24,224 bases of DNA from Anaerolineae bacterium (GTDB taxonomy: Bacteria; Chloroflexota; Anaerolineae; Anaerolineales; Villigracilaceae), in NCBI GenBank assembly GCA_017303735.1, contig JAFLCF010000048.1, positions 1 to 24,224 of the forward strand. The letters are read 5' to 3'. This document shows positions 16,336 through 24,224 of the stretch, one piece after another. Position 1 is the first letter of the stretch. Each line of letters begins with the position of its first letter. The translations under genes and the position numbers were made by a program. The notes beneath the pieces are model-generated. The model was given only the letters and a program-made list of their open reading frames with translations. It was not told where the DNA came from and searched no databases.

Positions 16336-17547
16336 ATGGATTTTCACAGTGTAGACAATAACAGCACCCGGCGTATCGCTGCGCTCAAACAGCGCGTGGA
16401 CGAGATACGAAAACACGATTTTTATTTCTATAACCAGGCAGTCGAAGAAATGCTGCCTGACGCAAAAGTGCGCGTCAATGGACGTGTAATGGGCATGTAC
16501 GCCTCCTATTCGTACCTGGGCTTGGTCGGTCACCCACGTATTAATGAAGCCGCCAAACGCGCCGTAGACAAATTCGGCACCGGCACCAACGGCGTGCGCA
16601 CCCTAGCGGGCACCCTCACCATCCACAATGAACTCGAAGAAACCATCTCCAATTTCAAACACACCGAAGCCGCCATCACCTACACCTCCGGCTATGTGAC
16701 CAACCTGACCACCATCTCTTCCTTGATGGGGCGCGGCGACTACGTCTTCTCAGACAAGATCAACCACGCCTCCATTGTGGACGGTTGTCTGATGTCCGGC
16801 GCAGAATTTCGCCGCTTCCGTCATAACGACATGGAGCACCTCGAAGGCTTGCTCAAAAACGCGCCTGCTGATGTCTCCAAACTCGTCATCGCGGACTCGG
16901 TCTTCAGCATGGACGGCGACATCATCGACCTGCCCAAGATCGTGGAGCTCAGCAAAAAATACAATGCCTGGCTCATGATCGACGAAGCACACTCCGTTGG
17001 CGTGCTTGGCAAGACCGGCACCGGCATCGAAGAACATTTCGGCATGGGTGATGTGATCGACATCAAGATGGGCACGCTCAGCAAAACCATCCCCTCCGTT
17101 GGCGGATACGTGGCAGGCAAAAAAGAGCTGATCGACTTCCTGCGCCACGGCAGCCGTGCCTACATTTTCTCTGCGGCGCTGCCCCCGGCTCAAGCGGCTG
17201 CTGCCAACGAAGCCTTCAAGATCATCCTCGATGAACCCGAACGTTTGGACAGATTGAACGCCAACACCCAGCAATTCATCGGCGGACTCAAGAGCATGGG
17301 CTTCGACACCTTACTCACTGAAACCGCCATCGTGCCCGTTTTGTGCGGCACCGACGAAAAAGCCTTCGAGTTGACCAAACGCTGCCAGGAACAGGATGTA
17401 TTCGTGTTACCCGTCGTTTCCCCGGCGGTGCAAGAAGGTCTCTCGCGCTTGCGTGCCACCGTCACCGCGGCGCACAACCCTGCCGATATCGAACACGCCA
17501 TGGATGTGATTTACCAAGCAGGCAAAGCCATGGGAATGGTGAAGTAA
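16336..17547 (+). CDS. PLP-dependent alpha-oxoamine synthase family enzyme
   Basis: 403 residues, fold type I PLP enzyme. The family joins an amino acid to an acyl-CoA or acyl-ACP with loss of CO2 (BioF, 2-amino-3-ketobutyrate CoA ligase, serine palmitoyltransferase). Visible signatures: SYSYLGLVGHP, GTGTNGVRTLAGTLTIHNEL, the cofactor aspartate in DEAHSVGVLG (D216) and the Schiff-base lysine in GTLSKTIPSVGG (K250). GVRTLAGT instead of GSR is nearer the serine palmitoyltransferase/ketobutyrate ligase side than BioF, but substrate cannot be settled. It is transcribed alone, with its own promoter and terminator, and has no biotin or threonine-pathway genes beside it. Confidence 0.87.
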   Translation: MDFHSVDNNSTRRIAALKQRVDEIRKHDFYFYNQAVEEMLPDAKVRVNGRVMGMYASYSYLGLVGHPRINEAAKRAVDKFGTGTNGVRTLAGTLTIHNELEETISNFKHTEAAITYTSGYVTNLTTISSLMGRGDYVFSDKINHASIVDGCLMSGAEFRRFRHNDMEHLEGLLKNAPADVSKLVIADSVFSMDGDIIDLPKIVELSKKYNAWLMIDEAHSVGVLGKTGTGIEEHFGMGDVIDIKMGTLSKTIPSVGGYVAGKKELIDFLRHGSRAYIFSAALPPAQAAAANEAFKIILDEPERLDRLNANTQQFIGGLKSMGFDTLLTETAIVPVLCGTDEKAFELTKRCQEQDVFVLPVVSPAVQEGLSRLRATVTAAHNPADIEHAMDVIYQAGKAMGMVK

Positions 17548-17570
17548 AAAGCAGAAAATAGTAAAGAGTA

Positions 17571-17604
17571 AAATCGCCCATCAATACTGATGGGCGATTT
17601 TTTT
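17571..17604 (+). terminator. Rho-independent terminator after the alpha-oxoamine synthase-like gene
   Basis: A 13-bp perfect stem AAATCGCCCATCA / TGATGGGCGATTT, loop ATAC, then TTTTA. Confidence 0.95.
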
Positions 17605-17716
17605 ATCAGTGTAACTAAAGCTTTGGGAGGCAGAGCAAGCCCGAGCGGAGTCTGAGGCTGGGATTTTCATCCTGATAGTTCTTGATAGAATATTTATAAC
17701 ATTTTTCTAACAAATT

Positions 17717-17745
17717 CCTTGTACAATGCCGTCAATAGTACAAGG
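17717..17745. promoter_or_regulatory. Inverted repeat overlapping the ribosome site of the site-2 protease gene
   Basis: CCTTGTAC (17717-17724) and GTACAAGG (17738-17745) are perfect inverted copies 13 bases apart. The right arm contains AAGG of the AAGGAG ribosome site for the ATG at 17754. It may be an operator or an RNA hairpin that blocks translation. The rest of the gap from 17605 holds no feature I can support. Confidence 0.5.
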
Positions 17746-17753
17746 AGCAAACT

Positions 17754-18854
17754 ATGAAATGGCAATGGAAATTTGGAACATTTGCAGGAATTGATGTCTA
17801 CATCCATGCCACCTTTTTACTTTTGATCGGGTGGGTTGGGTTTAGTCATTGGCTGGAAAATAATAGCTGGCTCGAAGTGTTGAGCGGCATTGGGTTTATT
17901 CTCGTTCTGTTCTTGTGTGTGCTTTTGCATGAGTATGGGCACGCGCTCACCGCCCGCAAGTATGGAATCAAAACCCGCGACATCACACTCTACCCGATTG
18001 GCGGCGTGGCACGTTTGGAACGCATGCCAGAAAAACCGATCGAGGAATTGTGGGTCGCGCTGATGGGACCCGCCGTGAATGTGGTGATCGCTGCGATTCT
18101 TTTCGCGGCTCTTTTCTTGACCGGCAACCTGGTGCCGCTGACCGAACTTGGGGTGGCATCTGGAAGTTTTCTTGAGCGCGTGATGGTGGTGAACGTTTCG
18201 TTGGTGTTGTTTAACCTCATCCCCGCCTTCCCCATGGATGGTGGACGTGTGCTGCGGGCGTTACTCGCCATGCGCATTGACTATGTGCGTGCCACACAGA
18301 TCGCGGCGAGTATTGGTCAGGGATTGGCGTTGTTATTCGGGTTGGTTGGTTTGTTTGGCAATGCCACCTTGTTATTCATCGCCTTCTTTATCTGGATCGG
18401 CGCTTCACAAGAAGCCAGCGCCATGCAAATGAAGAACGTCATCAGCGGCATTCCGGTAGGACGTGCCATGCTGACCGATTACAAAAGCCTCTCGCCACGC
18501 GATACGCTCTCACGCATGTCACAGTTGGTGTTGGCAGGCTCACAGCACGACTTTCCCGTAGTCGATGATGCAGAGCGCATCGTGGGTGTAGTGACTCGCG
18601 ACGACTTCCTCGCCGCCCTCACCCAGCACGGACAGAACATCGCCGTCTCGGCAGTGATGCGCAACAATCCGCCCGAAGTGGATTCGTACGACATGGTTGA
18701 AGTGGCGCTCATGCGCATTCAGGAATCAGGCTTCCCGACCCTGCCCGTCACCCATAGCGGACAGTTGGTAGGCATCATTACTGCCGAGAACATCACCGAA
18801 TATTTGATGATCCGTACGGCATTGCGTACCTCACAGGTGATTACAGTATCGTGA
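17754..18854 (+). CDS. Site-2 protease family (M50) membrane metalloprotease with two CBS domains
   Basis: 366 residues. About six membrane helices (1-225) carry HEYGH (H59, E60, H63), the zinc-binding HExxH motif, and NLIPAFPMDGG (154-164, D162), the third ligand. Two CBS domains follow (about 240-290 and 300-355; DFPVVDDAERIVGVVTRDDF and TLPVTHSGQLVGIITAENI). CBS pairs commonly bind adenine nucleotides, so activity may respond to energy state. Family members cut membrane-spanning segments, often of anti-sigma factors or other regulators. It is monocistronic here; the substrate is unknown, though two anti-sigma-like membrane proteins are encoded in the window. ATG chosen for the strong AAGGAG before it. 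Confidence 0.92.
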   Translation: MKWQWKFGTFAGIDVYIHATFLLLIGWVGFSHWLENNSWLEVLSGIGFILVLFLCVLLHEYGHALTARKYGIKTRDITLYPIGGVARLERMPEKPIEELWVALMGPAVNVVIAAILFAALFLTGNLVPLTELGVASGSFLERVMVVNVSLVLFNLIPAFPMDGGRVLRALLAMRIDYVRATQIAASIGQGLALLFGLVGLFGNATLLFIAFFIWIGASQEASAMQMKNVISGIPVGRAMLTDYKSLSPRDTLSRMSQLVLAGSQHDFPVVDDAERIVGVVTRDDFLAALTQHGQNIAVSAVMRNNPPEVDSYDMVEVALMRIQESGFPTLPVTHSGQLVGIITAENITEYLMIRTALRTSQVITVS

Positions 18855-18906
18855 TCGAGATAAACTCAAATTAGAGTTCTCTTAACCACGGAAATCGATT
18901 CGTACA

Positions 18907-18912
18907 TATACT
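18907..18912 (+). promoter_or_regulatory. Likely -10 box upstream of the manganese riboswitch
   Basis: TATACT at 18907-18912 would start transcription near 18919, just before the aptamer. A partial -35 (TTAACC, 18882-18887) is 19 bases upstream, so the promoter is of modest quality. Confidence 0.45.
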
Positions 18913-18919
18913 TGGCATC

Positions 18920-19008
18920 AACTCCGATGGGGAGTAGCCGCCCGTATTGGGTAGCACAGTCGTCAATACGGAAATTTTTCCCGGCTGTTCTGAAAAGGCA
19001 AGACCATC
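18920..19008 (+). ncRNA. yybP-ykoY manganese riboswitch aptamer
   Basis: The conserved blocks of this class are all present in order: GGGGAGTAGC (18929-18938), GTCGTCAATACG (18959-18970), CCGGCT (18981-18986) and GGCAAGACC (18997-19005). P1 is GATGG (18926-18930) with CCATC (19004-19008); other helices are AGCCG/CGGCT and CCGTATT/AATACGG. The class binds Mn2+ between the two conserved internal loops and usually turns genes on. Here it precedes a DedA gene and a P-type cation ATPase, a typical output. Confidence 0.94.
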
Positions 19009-19039
19009 ACCCATAATATGGACGATGGTCTTTTTATTT
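19000..19039 (+). terminator. Terminator forming the expression platform of the Mn riboswitch
   Basis: AAGACCATC (19000-19008) pairs with GATGGTCTT (19024-19032), followed by TTTATTT. The left arm includes the CCATC half of aptamer P1, so aptamer and terminator exclude each other. Mn2+ binding would hold P1 and allow read-through into the two following genes. Confidence 0.92.
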
Positions 19040-19071
19040 ATCCGAAAGCCCTCAAACAGTATGAGGCATGA

Positions 19072-19743
19072 ATGTTCGAGCAATTTGAAACAACGATCCT
19101 TTCTGCATTACAAAGTCTCTTCGACCAGTTCGGCTGGGCGGGCGTCTTTGGGTTAATGATCTTTGAGAATGCCACCGGCATTACCCCCAACGAGCTCATT
19201 CTAACCTTTGCCGGTTGGATGTTGATCGAGCGCCACGGCATCTCGCCTGCCTTCATTCCACTTGGCGGATTGTACGCCGGGCTTGGCAGCGCGATCGGTG
19301 CATCGATCGTCTACTGGGTGGCGCGCCTCGGCGGACGCCCCATGGTGGATCGCTTCACAAAATTCTTCCGCATCAACCCTGCTCTCATTACCAAAGCCGA
19401 AGAACAGATGCATCGCTGGGGTTCGGGGTTGGTCTTGATCGGGCGCGTCATCCCGGGCATTCGCATGCTGATCAGCATTCCCGCCGGGCTGGCAAAGATC
19501 TCTTTTTTGAAGTTTTTCATCGCGACCTTTATCGGCGCATATGTATGGTGTACGGTTCTGATCGGCGTGGGGTATGTTCTCGGGCATGAATGGATGTTGA
19601 TCAGCAACTACATTAAGACCCATTTGCCGCTGGTCGGCTCGCTTGTGGTGGTCGCGGGTCTTGGTTATTTGGGGTATCATTTCCGCGAGCCGCTGAAAGC
19701 CTTTATTGCGACCAAGTTACCCAAAAGAACGGAAAGAAAATAA
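19072..19743 (+). CDS. DedA family membrane protein
   Basis: 223 residues, VTT/DedA domain. Typical features are FENATGITPNELILTFAGW near the start, GSAIGASIVYWVARLGGR in the middle and GRVIPGIRMLISIPAGLAK (about 124-142), the conserved re-entrant segment, plus C-terminal hydrophobic helices. DedA proteins act in membrane lipid (undecaprenyl phosphate or phospholipid) flipping and in pH or membrane-potential tolerance; which applies here is not visible. It is the first gene behind the Mn riboswitch and only three bases separate it from the ATPase gene, so both are one transcript. GAGG five bases before the ATG is the ribosome site. Confidence 0.9.
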   Translation: MFEQFETTILSALQSLFDQFGWAGVFGLMIFENATGITPNELILTFAGWMLIERHGISPAFIPLGGLYAGLGSAIGASIVYWVARLGGRPMVDRFTKFFRINPALITKAEEQMHRWGSGLVLIGRVIPGIRMLISIPAGLAKISFLKFFIATFIGAYVWCTVLIGVGYVLGHEWMLISNYIKTHLPLVGSLVVVAGLGYLGYHFREPLKAFIATKLPKRTERK

Positions 19744-19746
19744 TTA

Positions 19747-22443
19747 ATGAATTGGCATACCATCGAAACAAACACAGCTCTTCAAGAGCTCGCCTCGTCC
19801 TCTGAAACAGGGCTCAATGCTGCACAGGTAAATGCGTACAAGGCAAAATACGGCATAAATGAACTGATCGAACGCGGTGGGCGTACTCCTTTACAAATCT
19901 TATGGGAACAGCTCACTGCCACGATGGTACTCATCCTCATCGCAGCAGCAGTCATCGCAGGGCTATTAGGTGATACCAAGAACACCATCGCTATTTTGTC
20001 GATCGTGGCGTTGTATGCCCTGTTGGGCTTTGTACAGGAATATCGCGCCGAGCAAGCCATTGCTGCGCTCAAGAAAATGTCTGTGCCGAATGTGCGCGTA
20101 TTGCGCGATGGCAAATTGCAAGAGACCTCCGCGCGTGACCTCGTACCCGGCGATATCCTTCAACTCGAAACCGGTAACGTCATCCCTGCAGATCTGCGTT
20201 TGATCGAAGCCGTCAACCTCAGAATTCAAGAAGCCGCACTCACTGGCGAATCCGAAGCCATTGAAAAACATACAGCCGCGATCTCTACCGAAGAACTTCC
20301 ACTGGGCGACCGCCGCAACATGGCATACATGGGCACGATCATCACCCAGGGGCGCGGACTTGCTCTCGTGGTTGCCACAAGCATGCAGACCGAACTCGGC
20401 AAGATCGCAGACATGATCCAAGCCGTAAAGCAGGAACAAACCCCACTGCAACGTCGCCTCGATGCGCTTGGTAAAAACCTCGCACTCATCGGCGTTGCGA
20501 TCGCAGTGCTCATCTTCATCATGGGCATTCTGCGCGGCGATGAACTTCGTCACATGCTGCTCACGGCTGTCAGTGTTGCTGTTGCCATCGTGCCCGAAGG
20601 TCTGCCCGCCGTCGTCACCATCACACTCGCACTCGGCGCGCAACGCATGTTGCAGCGTCAGGCGCTTATTCGTAAACTTCCCGCCGTTGAAACTCTCGGC
20701 TCTGTTACCGTCATCTGTTCAGATAAAACCGGAACACTCACCGAAAACCGGATGACCGTCGTCATGTTGGATGTGGCGGAACATGCCATTGACCTAACCG
20801 GTGACGTCGCCCGCGACGGTTCGCTTCATGCCACCCGTGGGCTTGGTTCGCCCGTCCAATCCTCTCTCTCGCTGACAGCCATCGGTGGCGCATTGTGCAA
20901 CGATGCGAAATTGATAGACGAAGGCGATGACCGCTTCCACACCATGGGCGACCCCACCGAAGGCGCGCTCGTTGTCGCTGCGGCAAAGATGGGCTATTGG
21001 AAATCTTCACTCGACTCATCCTTCCCGCGCGCGGCAGAACTGCCCTTCGACTCAGAACGCAAGCGCATGACCACAGTTCATCATCTCGCAAATTACGACC
21101 CAACCGTGCTCTCCGGTTTGGAGATCGGCGATAAGCGTTACATTGCCTTCACCAAAGGCGGCATCGACGGTTTGCTCGACATCACCAGCCATGTCTGGGC
21201 AAATGGAAAGTCGGTTGCCATCGATGATGAGTGGAAGATGCGCATCGAAGCGGCGAATGAACGTCTCGCTAAAAAAGGGATGCGCGTTCTTGGGGTTGGG
21301 TTCCGTCTCATGAATTCCATCCCTGAGATCATTCAAACCGACCTTGAACAAAATATCACCCTCGTTGGCTTGTTCGGCATGATCGATCCGCCGCGCGGCG
21401 AAGTGCAAGATGCCGTTGCAGTCGCAAAAGCCGCAGGCATCCGCCCGATCATGATCACCGGCGACCATCCATTGACCGCGATCGAAATTGCACGTCAGTT
21501 GGGCATCACCGAAAACGGACGCGCCCTGGCTGGTGTTGAGATCGAAAACCTGACTCCCGAAGAATTGAAAAGCGTTGTGGACGAAGTCAGTGTCTTTACC
21601 CGCGTTGCGCCAGAACATAAACTGCGCATCGTGCAGGCATTGCAAGAAAAGGGTCATATCGTTTCGATGACCGGTGACGGCGTGAACGATGCGCCCGCCC
21701 TGCGCAAAGCCGATATCGGTGTCGCAATGGGCATCACCGGCACAGACGTTTCCAAAGAAGCCTCTGACCTTGTTCTGCTCGATGATAACTTTGCCACCAT
21801 CGTCGCAGCTGTCAAAGAAGGACGTACGATCTATGACAATATCCGCAAGTTCGTGCGCTTTAGTGTGGCAGGCAATATTGGTAAAGTGCTGGTGATGTTG
21901 ATCGCTCCGTTTTTGGGCAAACCATTGCCATTGTTGCCTTTGCAATTACTTTGGTTAAATCTGCTAACAGACGGTTTGCTCGGCTTGGGAATGGGTGTTG
22001 AAAACCCTGAACCCGATACAATGAAGCGCAAACCCTATTCCCCCACCGAAGGCGTATTCTCCCGCGGAGCAGGGACACAGACCGTATGGGTCGGCGTCAT
22101 GATCGGCGCCCTCGCCCTCGGACTCGGCTCATGGTATTTCTTCACCGACCGCCCCGAATGGCAGACGATGATCTTCACCTCGCTGGCATTCATGCAAGTC
22201 TTTCAGGCGCTGGCAACCCGCTCGGCAAAAGAGTCCTTGCTCAAACAAGGCTTGTTGAGCAACCCTCTGCTGGCAGGTATGGCATTGCTGGTGCTGGTCT
22301 TACAACTTGCAGTCATCTACATCCCGTTCCTCTCAAACTTCTTTGAGGTGGTTCCGCTCAGCTTATGCGACCTGTCCATTGCTGCGGCGACGGGGGTGAT
22401 CGTATTCGTGGTTATGGAAGTGAGTAAGAAGTTTAGTAAGTAA
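19747..22443 (+). CDS. P-type (P2A) cation-transporting ATPase, predicted Mn2+/Ca2+ exporter
   Basis: 898 residues, all P-type hallmarks: N-terminal cation-ATPase domain, TGES (166-169), PEGLP in M4 (283-287), phosphorylated aspartate D326 in DKTGTLT, TGDGVND (642-648) and M6 NLLTDG (N738, T741, D742). PEGLP plus the N..TD pattern is that of SERCA/PMR1-type pumps with one cation site; PMR1-type pumps move Ca2+ and Mn2+. Because a Mn2+ riboswitch controls the operon, Mn2+ export is the most likely duty, with Ca2+ as the alternative. It starts three bases after the DedA stop and ends at a strong terminator. Confidence 0.93.
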   Translation: MNWHTIETNTALQELASSSETGLNAAQVNAYKAKYGINELIERGGRTPLQILWEQLTATMVLILIAAAVIAGLLGDTKNTIAILSIVALYALLGFVQEYRAEQAIAALKKMSVPNVRVLRDGKLQETSARDLVPGDILQLETGNVIPADLRLIEAVNLRIQEAALTGESEAIEKHTAAISTEELPLGDRRNMAYMGTIITQGRGLALVVATSMQTELGKIADMIQAVKQEQTPLQRRLDALGKNLALIGVAIAVLIFIMGILRGDELRHMLLTAVSVAVAIVPEGLPAVVTITLALGAQRMLQRQALIRKLPAVETLGSVTVICSDKTGTLTENRMTVVMLDVAEHAIDLTGDVARDGSLHATRGLGSPVQSSLSLTAIGGALCNDAKLIDEGDDRFHTMGDPTEGALVVAAAKMGYWKSSLDSSFPRAAELPFDSERKRMTTVHHLANYDPTVLSGLEIGDKRYIAFTKGGIDGLLDITSHVWANGKSVAIDDEWKMRIEAANERLAKKGMRVLGVGFRLMNSIPEIIQTDLEQNITLVGLFGMIDPPRGEVQDAVAVAKAAGIRPIMITGDHPLTAIEIARQLGITENGRALAGVEIENLTPEELKSVVDEVSVFTRVAPEHKLRIVQALQEKGHIVSMTGDGVNDAPALRKADIGVAMGITGTDVSKEASDLVLLDDNFATIVAAVKEGRTIYDNIRKFVRFSVAGNIGKVLVMLIAPFLGKPLPLLPLQLLWLNLLTDGLLGLGMGVENPEPDTMKRKPYSPTEGVFSRGAGTQTVWVGVMIGALALGLGSWYFFTDRPEWQTMIFTSLAFMQVFQALATRSAKESLLKQGLLSNPLLAGMALLVLVLQLAVIYIPFLSNFFEVVPLSLCDLSIAAATGVIVFVVMEVSKKFSK

Positions 22444-22470
22444 AAAGTGAATAGTGAATAGTGAATAGAA

Positions 22471-22505
22471 AAGAACCCGTCTCATGCGAGGCGGGTTCTT
22501 TTTTT
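22471..22505. terminator. Bidirectional terminator between the ATPase and SDR genes
   Basis: A 13-bp stem AAGAACCCGTCTC / GAGGCGGGTTCTT with one G-T pair and loop ATGC, then TTTTT. It overlaps the stop codon of the convergent SDR gene. The short tandem repeat (GTGAATA three times, 22447-22467) lies just before it. Confidence 0.92.
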
Positions 22506-23193
22506 AGATAAGGATCGGGCTATTGCCGCGCAAATGATTGGGGCGCGTAAGCAGCCACAAGACCCACTCAGCGACATCGTTTGTGGTCAGGTTGGGTTTG
22601 CCTTCTGCATCGAAAGGCGCGGAGACTGCCAGCCCCGGAGAAAGAATGTGAGCGCGGATTCCAAACTCGGCATTTTCTGCGCGGATGAGTTCCATCAACG
22701 TGGTCAGTCCGTGCATGGCAACGGCGTAAGCGCCATCTTGAGGGTAAATGCCCATGGCTGAATCGGAGCCGATCGCCATCACTTCGCCATGTTTCTGTTC
22801 ACGCAAGATCGGCAGCGCCGCACGCGACATCAGGAATGGTTCGCGCAAATTTGCATCCATCACCAGATCCCATGTCTTAACATTGTGACTATGGATCAGG
22901 CCCCCGCTCCAAAATGGGGAGATGAGGATCAGGATATCCAAACCACCAAACGCAGATTTGGTTTGATTCACTACCTCTTGCGCCTCTTCCAACGACCCGA
23001 GGCTTGATTCTACAAAGAAAGCTTTGCCACCCGTTTGCTTGATCTTCTCTGCAGAGATCGCCAACAAATCTGCCTGCCTGCCGCATAGACAGATATTTAC
23101 ACCCGCTTGTGCCAATGCCAAAGCTACTGTTCCAGCCAGTTCAGTCGAGCCGCCGGTGATGATTGCTGTTTTACCTTGAAGAGGATTTTTCAT
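22504..23193 (-). CDS. SDR-fold protein lacking the catalytic lysine
   Basis: 229 residues from the ATG at 23193; the 18-codon extension upstream runs through a palindromic repeat and is not favoured. The Rossmann fold start is TGGSTELAG (13-21), a worn version of TGxxxGxG. The active-site motif YxxxK reads YAVAM (Y156, M160), so the lysine is methionine; the NNAG motif is replaced by ILISPFW. S143 or S145 could be the catalytic serine. It is therefore a divergent SDR that may bind NAD(P) but may not catalyse the usual reaction. GGAG from the neighbouring palindrome lies seven bases before the start and may be its ribosome site. Confidence 0.85.
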   Translation of the reverse strand: MKNPLQGKTAIITGGSTELAGTVALALAQAGVNICLCGRQADLLAISAEKIKQTGGKAFFVESSLGSLEEAQEVVNQTKSAFGGLDILILISPFWSGGLIHSHNVKTWDLVMDANLREPFLMSRAALPILREQKHGEVMAIGSDSAMGIYPQDGAYAVAMHGLTTLMELIRAENAEFGIRAHILSPGLAVSAPFDAEGKPNLTTNDVAEWVLWLLTRPNHLRGNSPILI

Positions 23194-23198
23194 TGAAT

Positions 23199-23265
23199 AA
23201 CTCCGAAGGAGTGAAATGATTCTAGAATTGTGATTTTGAAAAAACAACCCCGGAGGGGTGACATA
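23199..23265 (-). repeat. Composite palindromic element, copy 3 (inverted), before the SDR gene
   Basis: ACTCCGAAGGAGT (23200-23212), GAAATGATTCTAGAA, spacer, ACCCCGGAGGGGT (23247-23259), then GACATA. Palindrome starts are 47 bases apart. Both arms of the first palindrome changed together (T to A opposite), so the hairpin is conserved. It reaches to five bases from the SDR start codon. Confidence 0.85.
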
Positions 23266-23275
23266 CTTTTCGTTC

Positions 23276-23342
23276 CATGTTATCCCTTCGGGATTTGAAA
23301 ACCTTCGTTGCGCTTCTATAATCCTGCCATCCCTTCGGGATT
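23276..23342 (+). repeat. Composite palindromic element, copy 4, after the ABC permease gene
   Basis: CATGTTATCCCTTCGGGAT (first palindrome 23282-23294), a divergent spacer, CTATAATCCTGCC and ATCCCTTCGGGAT (23329-23341), again 47 bases apart. It points away from copy 3, ten bases between them, and its last palindrome touches the stop codon of the minus-strand permease gene. Confidence 0.85.
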
Positions 23343-24180
23343 ATTTTTTATCTTGCGGCAGCATAATGTTTGTTCCGGCGACGGCATCACTAACGGCATC
23401 CCCGATCAAATTGATGGAAAGCACGGCAAGGAAAATTCCAAAGCCGGGGAAGAAGGTGAGCCACCATGCATGGCGGACGTATTTCATGCCTGCATTGAGC
23501 ATGGCACCCCATTCCGCAGTGGGCGGCTCGGCACCAAGACCAAGAAAGTTAAGCGCCGCCCCTGCAAGGATAGACGAACCGATTCCCAATGTGATGAGAA
23601 CCAGCAAGGTGCGGATCGAATTCGGCAAAATATGCGTGATTAATATCCGCGCATTGGAGCTGCCCAAGGCTTTGGCGGCTTCTACATAGGTCATCTCGCG
23701 CAAAGAAAGGACACTGCTGCGCGTCAGCCGCATGAAGGATGGCACGAAAGCAATGCCAATAGCAAGCATGGCATTGCGAATGCCGGGTCCAAGAATGGCG
23801 ATGATCGCAAGTGCCAAAAGAATATCGGGGAACGCCATCAACACGTCTGTGAACCAGGAGATGAAGGCATCGAGCCAGCCGCCAAAATAACCAGAAATCA
23901 GCCCAAGCGTGATACCGATCAACGCGCCAATGGTGATGCCTACCAGACCCACTCGTAGAGATAACTGTCCGCCATAGAGAAAGCGAGTGAAGGTATCACG
24001 CCCAACATGATCTGTTCCCATGAGGTGTTCAGCACTAGGTCGTTGCAAGGCTTGAGAAGGCGCGTTCTTATTTGGGTCGAAGTCTGTGAAAAGCGATGCA
24101 GAATAAGACATGAAGACCAATATCAACAACAAAATGCCGCCAAATTGCGCACTGCGATTGCGCAATATCTGCCGGAGCAT
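23341..24180 (-). CDS. ABC transporter permease, DppC/OppC (peptide/nickel) type
   Basis: 279 residues from the ATG at 24180, but the frame stays open to the window edge without a stop and no ribosome site precedes this ATG, so the real start may lie outside. It has an N-terminal helix, the OppC-type external segment MGTDHVGRDTFTRFLYGG, and the binding-protein-dependent permease domain (about 80-270) with the EAA loop YVEAAKALGSSNARILITHILPN that docks the ATPase subunit. Such permeases import di/oligopeptides or nickel. The DppB-type partner, binding protein and ATPases are expected upstream on this strand, beyond the window. No clear terminator follows; a palindromic element abuts the stop. 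Confidence 0.93.
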   Translation of the reverse strand: MLRQILRNRSAQFGGILLLILVFMSYSASLFTDFDPNKNAPSQALQRPSAEHLMGTDHVGRDTFTRFLYGGQLSLRVGLVGITIGALIGITLGLISGYFGGWLDAFISWFTDVLMAFPDILLALAIIAILGPGIRNAMLAIGIAFVPSFMRLTRSSVLSLREMTYVEAAKALGSSNARILITHILPNSIRTLLVLITLGIGSSILAGAALNFLGLGAEPPTAEWGAMLNAGMKYVRHAWWLTFFPGFGIFLAVLSINLIGDAVSDAVAGTNIMLPQDKK

Positions 24181-24224
24181 GCGAACGCCTGGAGAGTGTG
24201 AAGGGCTAATGGACGGAGTCAGGT

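Noticed and set aside
21052..21945. 297-codon minus-strand ORF (and a 225-codon one at 19966-20643)
   Set aside because: Antisense to the P-type ATPase, whose hallmark motifs fix the coding strand; their Cys/His/Asp-rich text is the usual shadow composition.
22447..22467. Three tandem GTGAATA copies
   Set aside because: Too short and simple to support a function; probably slippage between a stop codon and the terminator.

Overview
The window looks like an ordinary chromosomal stretch of a free-living bacterium, most likely a Chloroflexota member of the Anaerolineae. This placement is an inference from gene content: Thr/Pro-rich lipoprotein linkers, ECF sigma operons ending in a bactofilin-like membrane protein, MinD-like ATPases beside cyclic-nucleotide genes, and many genes whose ATG lies 6-7 nt after a -10 box. 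No rRNA, tRNA, CRISPR or phage genes were seen.

Layout. 1-2003 (+): the end of an ECF sigma gene, its zinc-type anti-sigma factor and a secreted/membrane bactofilin-like repeat protein, closed by a terminator. 2061-3827 (-): nadD followed by an Fsr-like MFS transporter. 3882-7770 (+): a GAF protein, a TolB-like propeller lipoprotein and a tandem-domain class III nucleotide cyclase. 7815-11051 (-): a compact operon of a PrsW-type membrane protease, a cyclic-nucleotide-binding protein, a MinD-like ATPase, a small zinc protein and a small helical protein. 11195-12234 (-): a second ECF sigma factor with a two-helix membrane partner. 12383-13517 (+): a second MinD-like ATPase with a second small partner. 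13587-15611 (+): ligA. 15614-16254: palindromic repeats and an IS200-like (RAYT-type) Y1 transposase. 16336-17547 (+): a PLP alpha-oxoamine synthase-like enzyme. 17754-18854 (+): a site-2 protease with CBS domains. 18920-22443 (+): a manganese (yybP-ykoY) riboswitch, a DedA protein and a P-type cation ATPase. 22504-24180 (-): an SDR-fold protein lacking its catalytic lysine and a DppC-like ABC permease, separated by two more copies of the palindromic element.

How it fits together. The most interesting block is 3882-13517. It holds a cyclic-nucleotide producer (cyclase), a predicted cyclic-nucleotide receptor without a DNA-binding domain, a GAF protein with the same C-terminal tail as that receptor, two paralogous MinD-like ATPases (signature lysine replaced by arginine), each with a small partner, a PrsW protease and an ECF sigma/membrane partner pair. 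I propose this as a candidate membrane-linked signalling system. The second strong regulatory unit is the Mn riboswitch, whose aptamer stem P1 and terminator compete for the same bases; it points to Mn export by the downstream ATPase. The third is a 67-70 bp composite palindromic element in four copies, paired in two clusters, one directly abutting the transposase gene.
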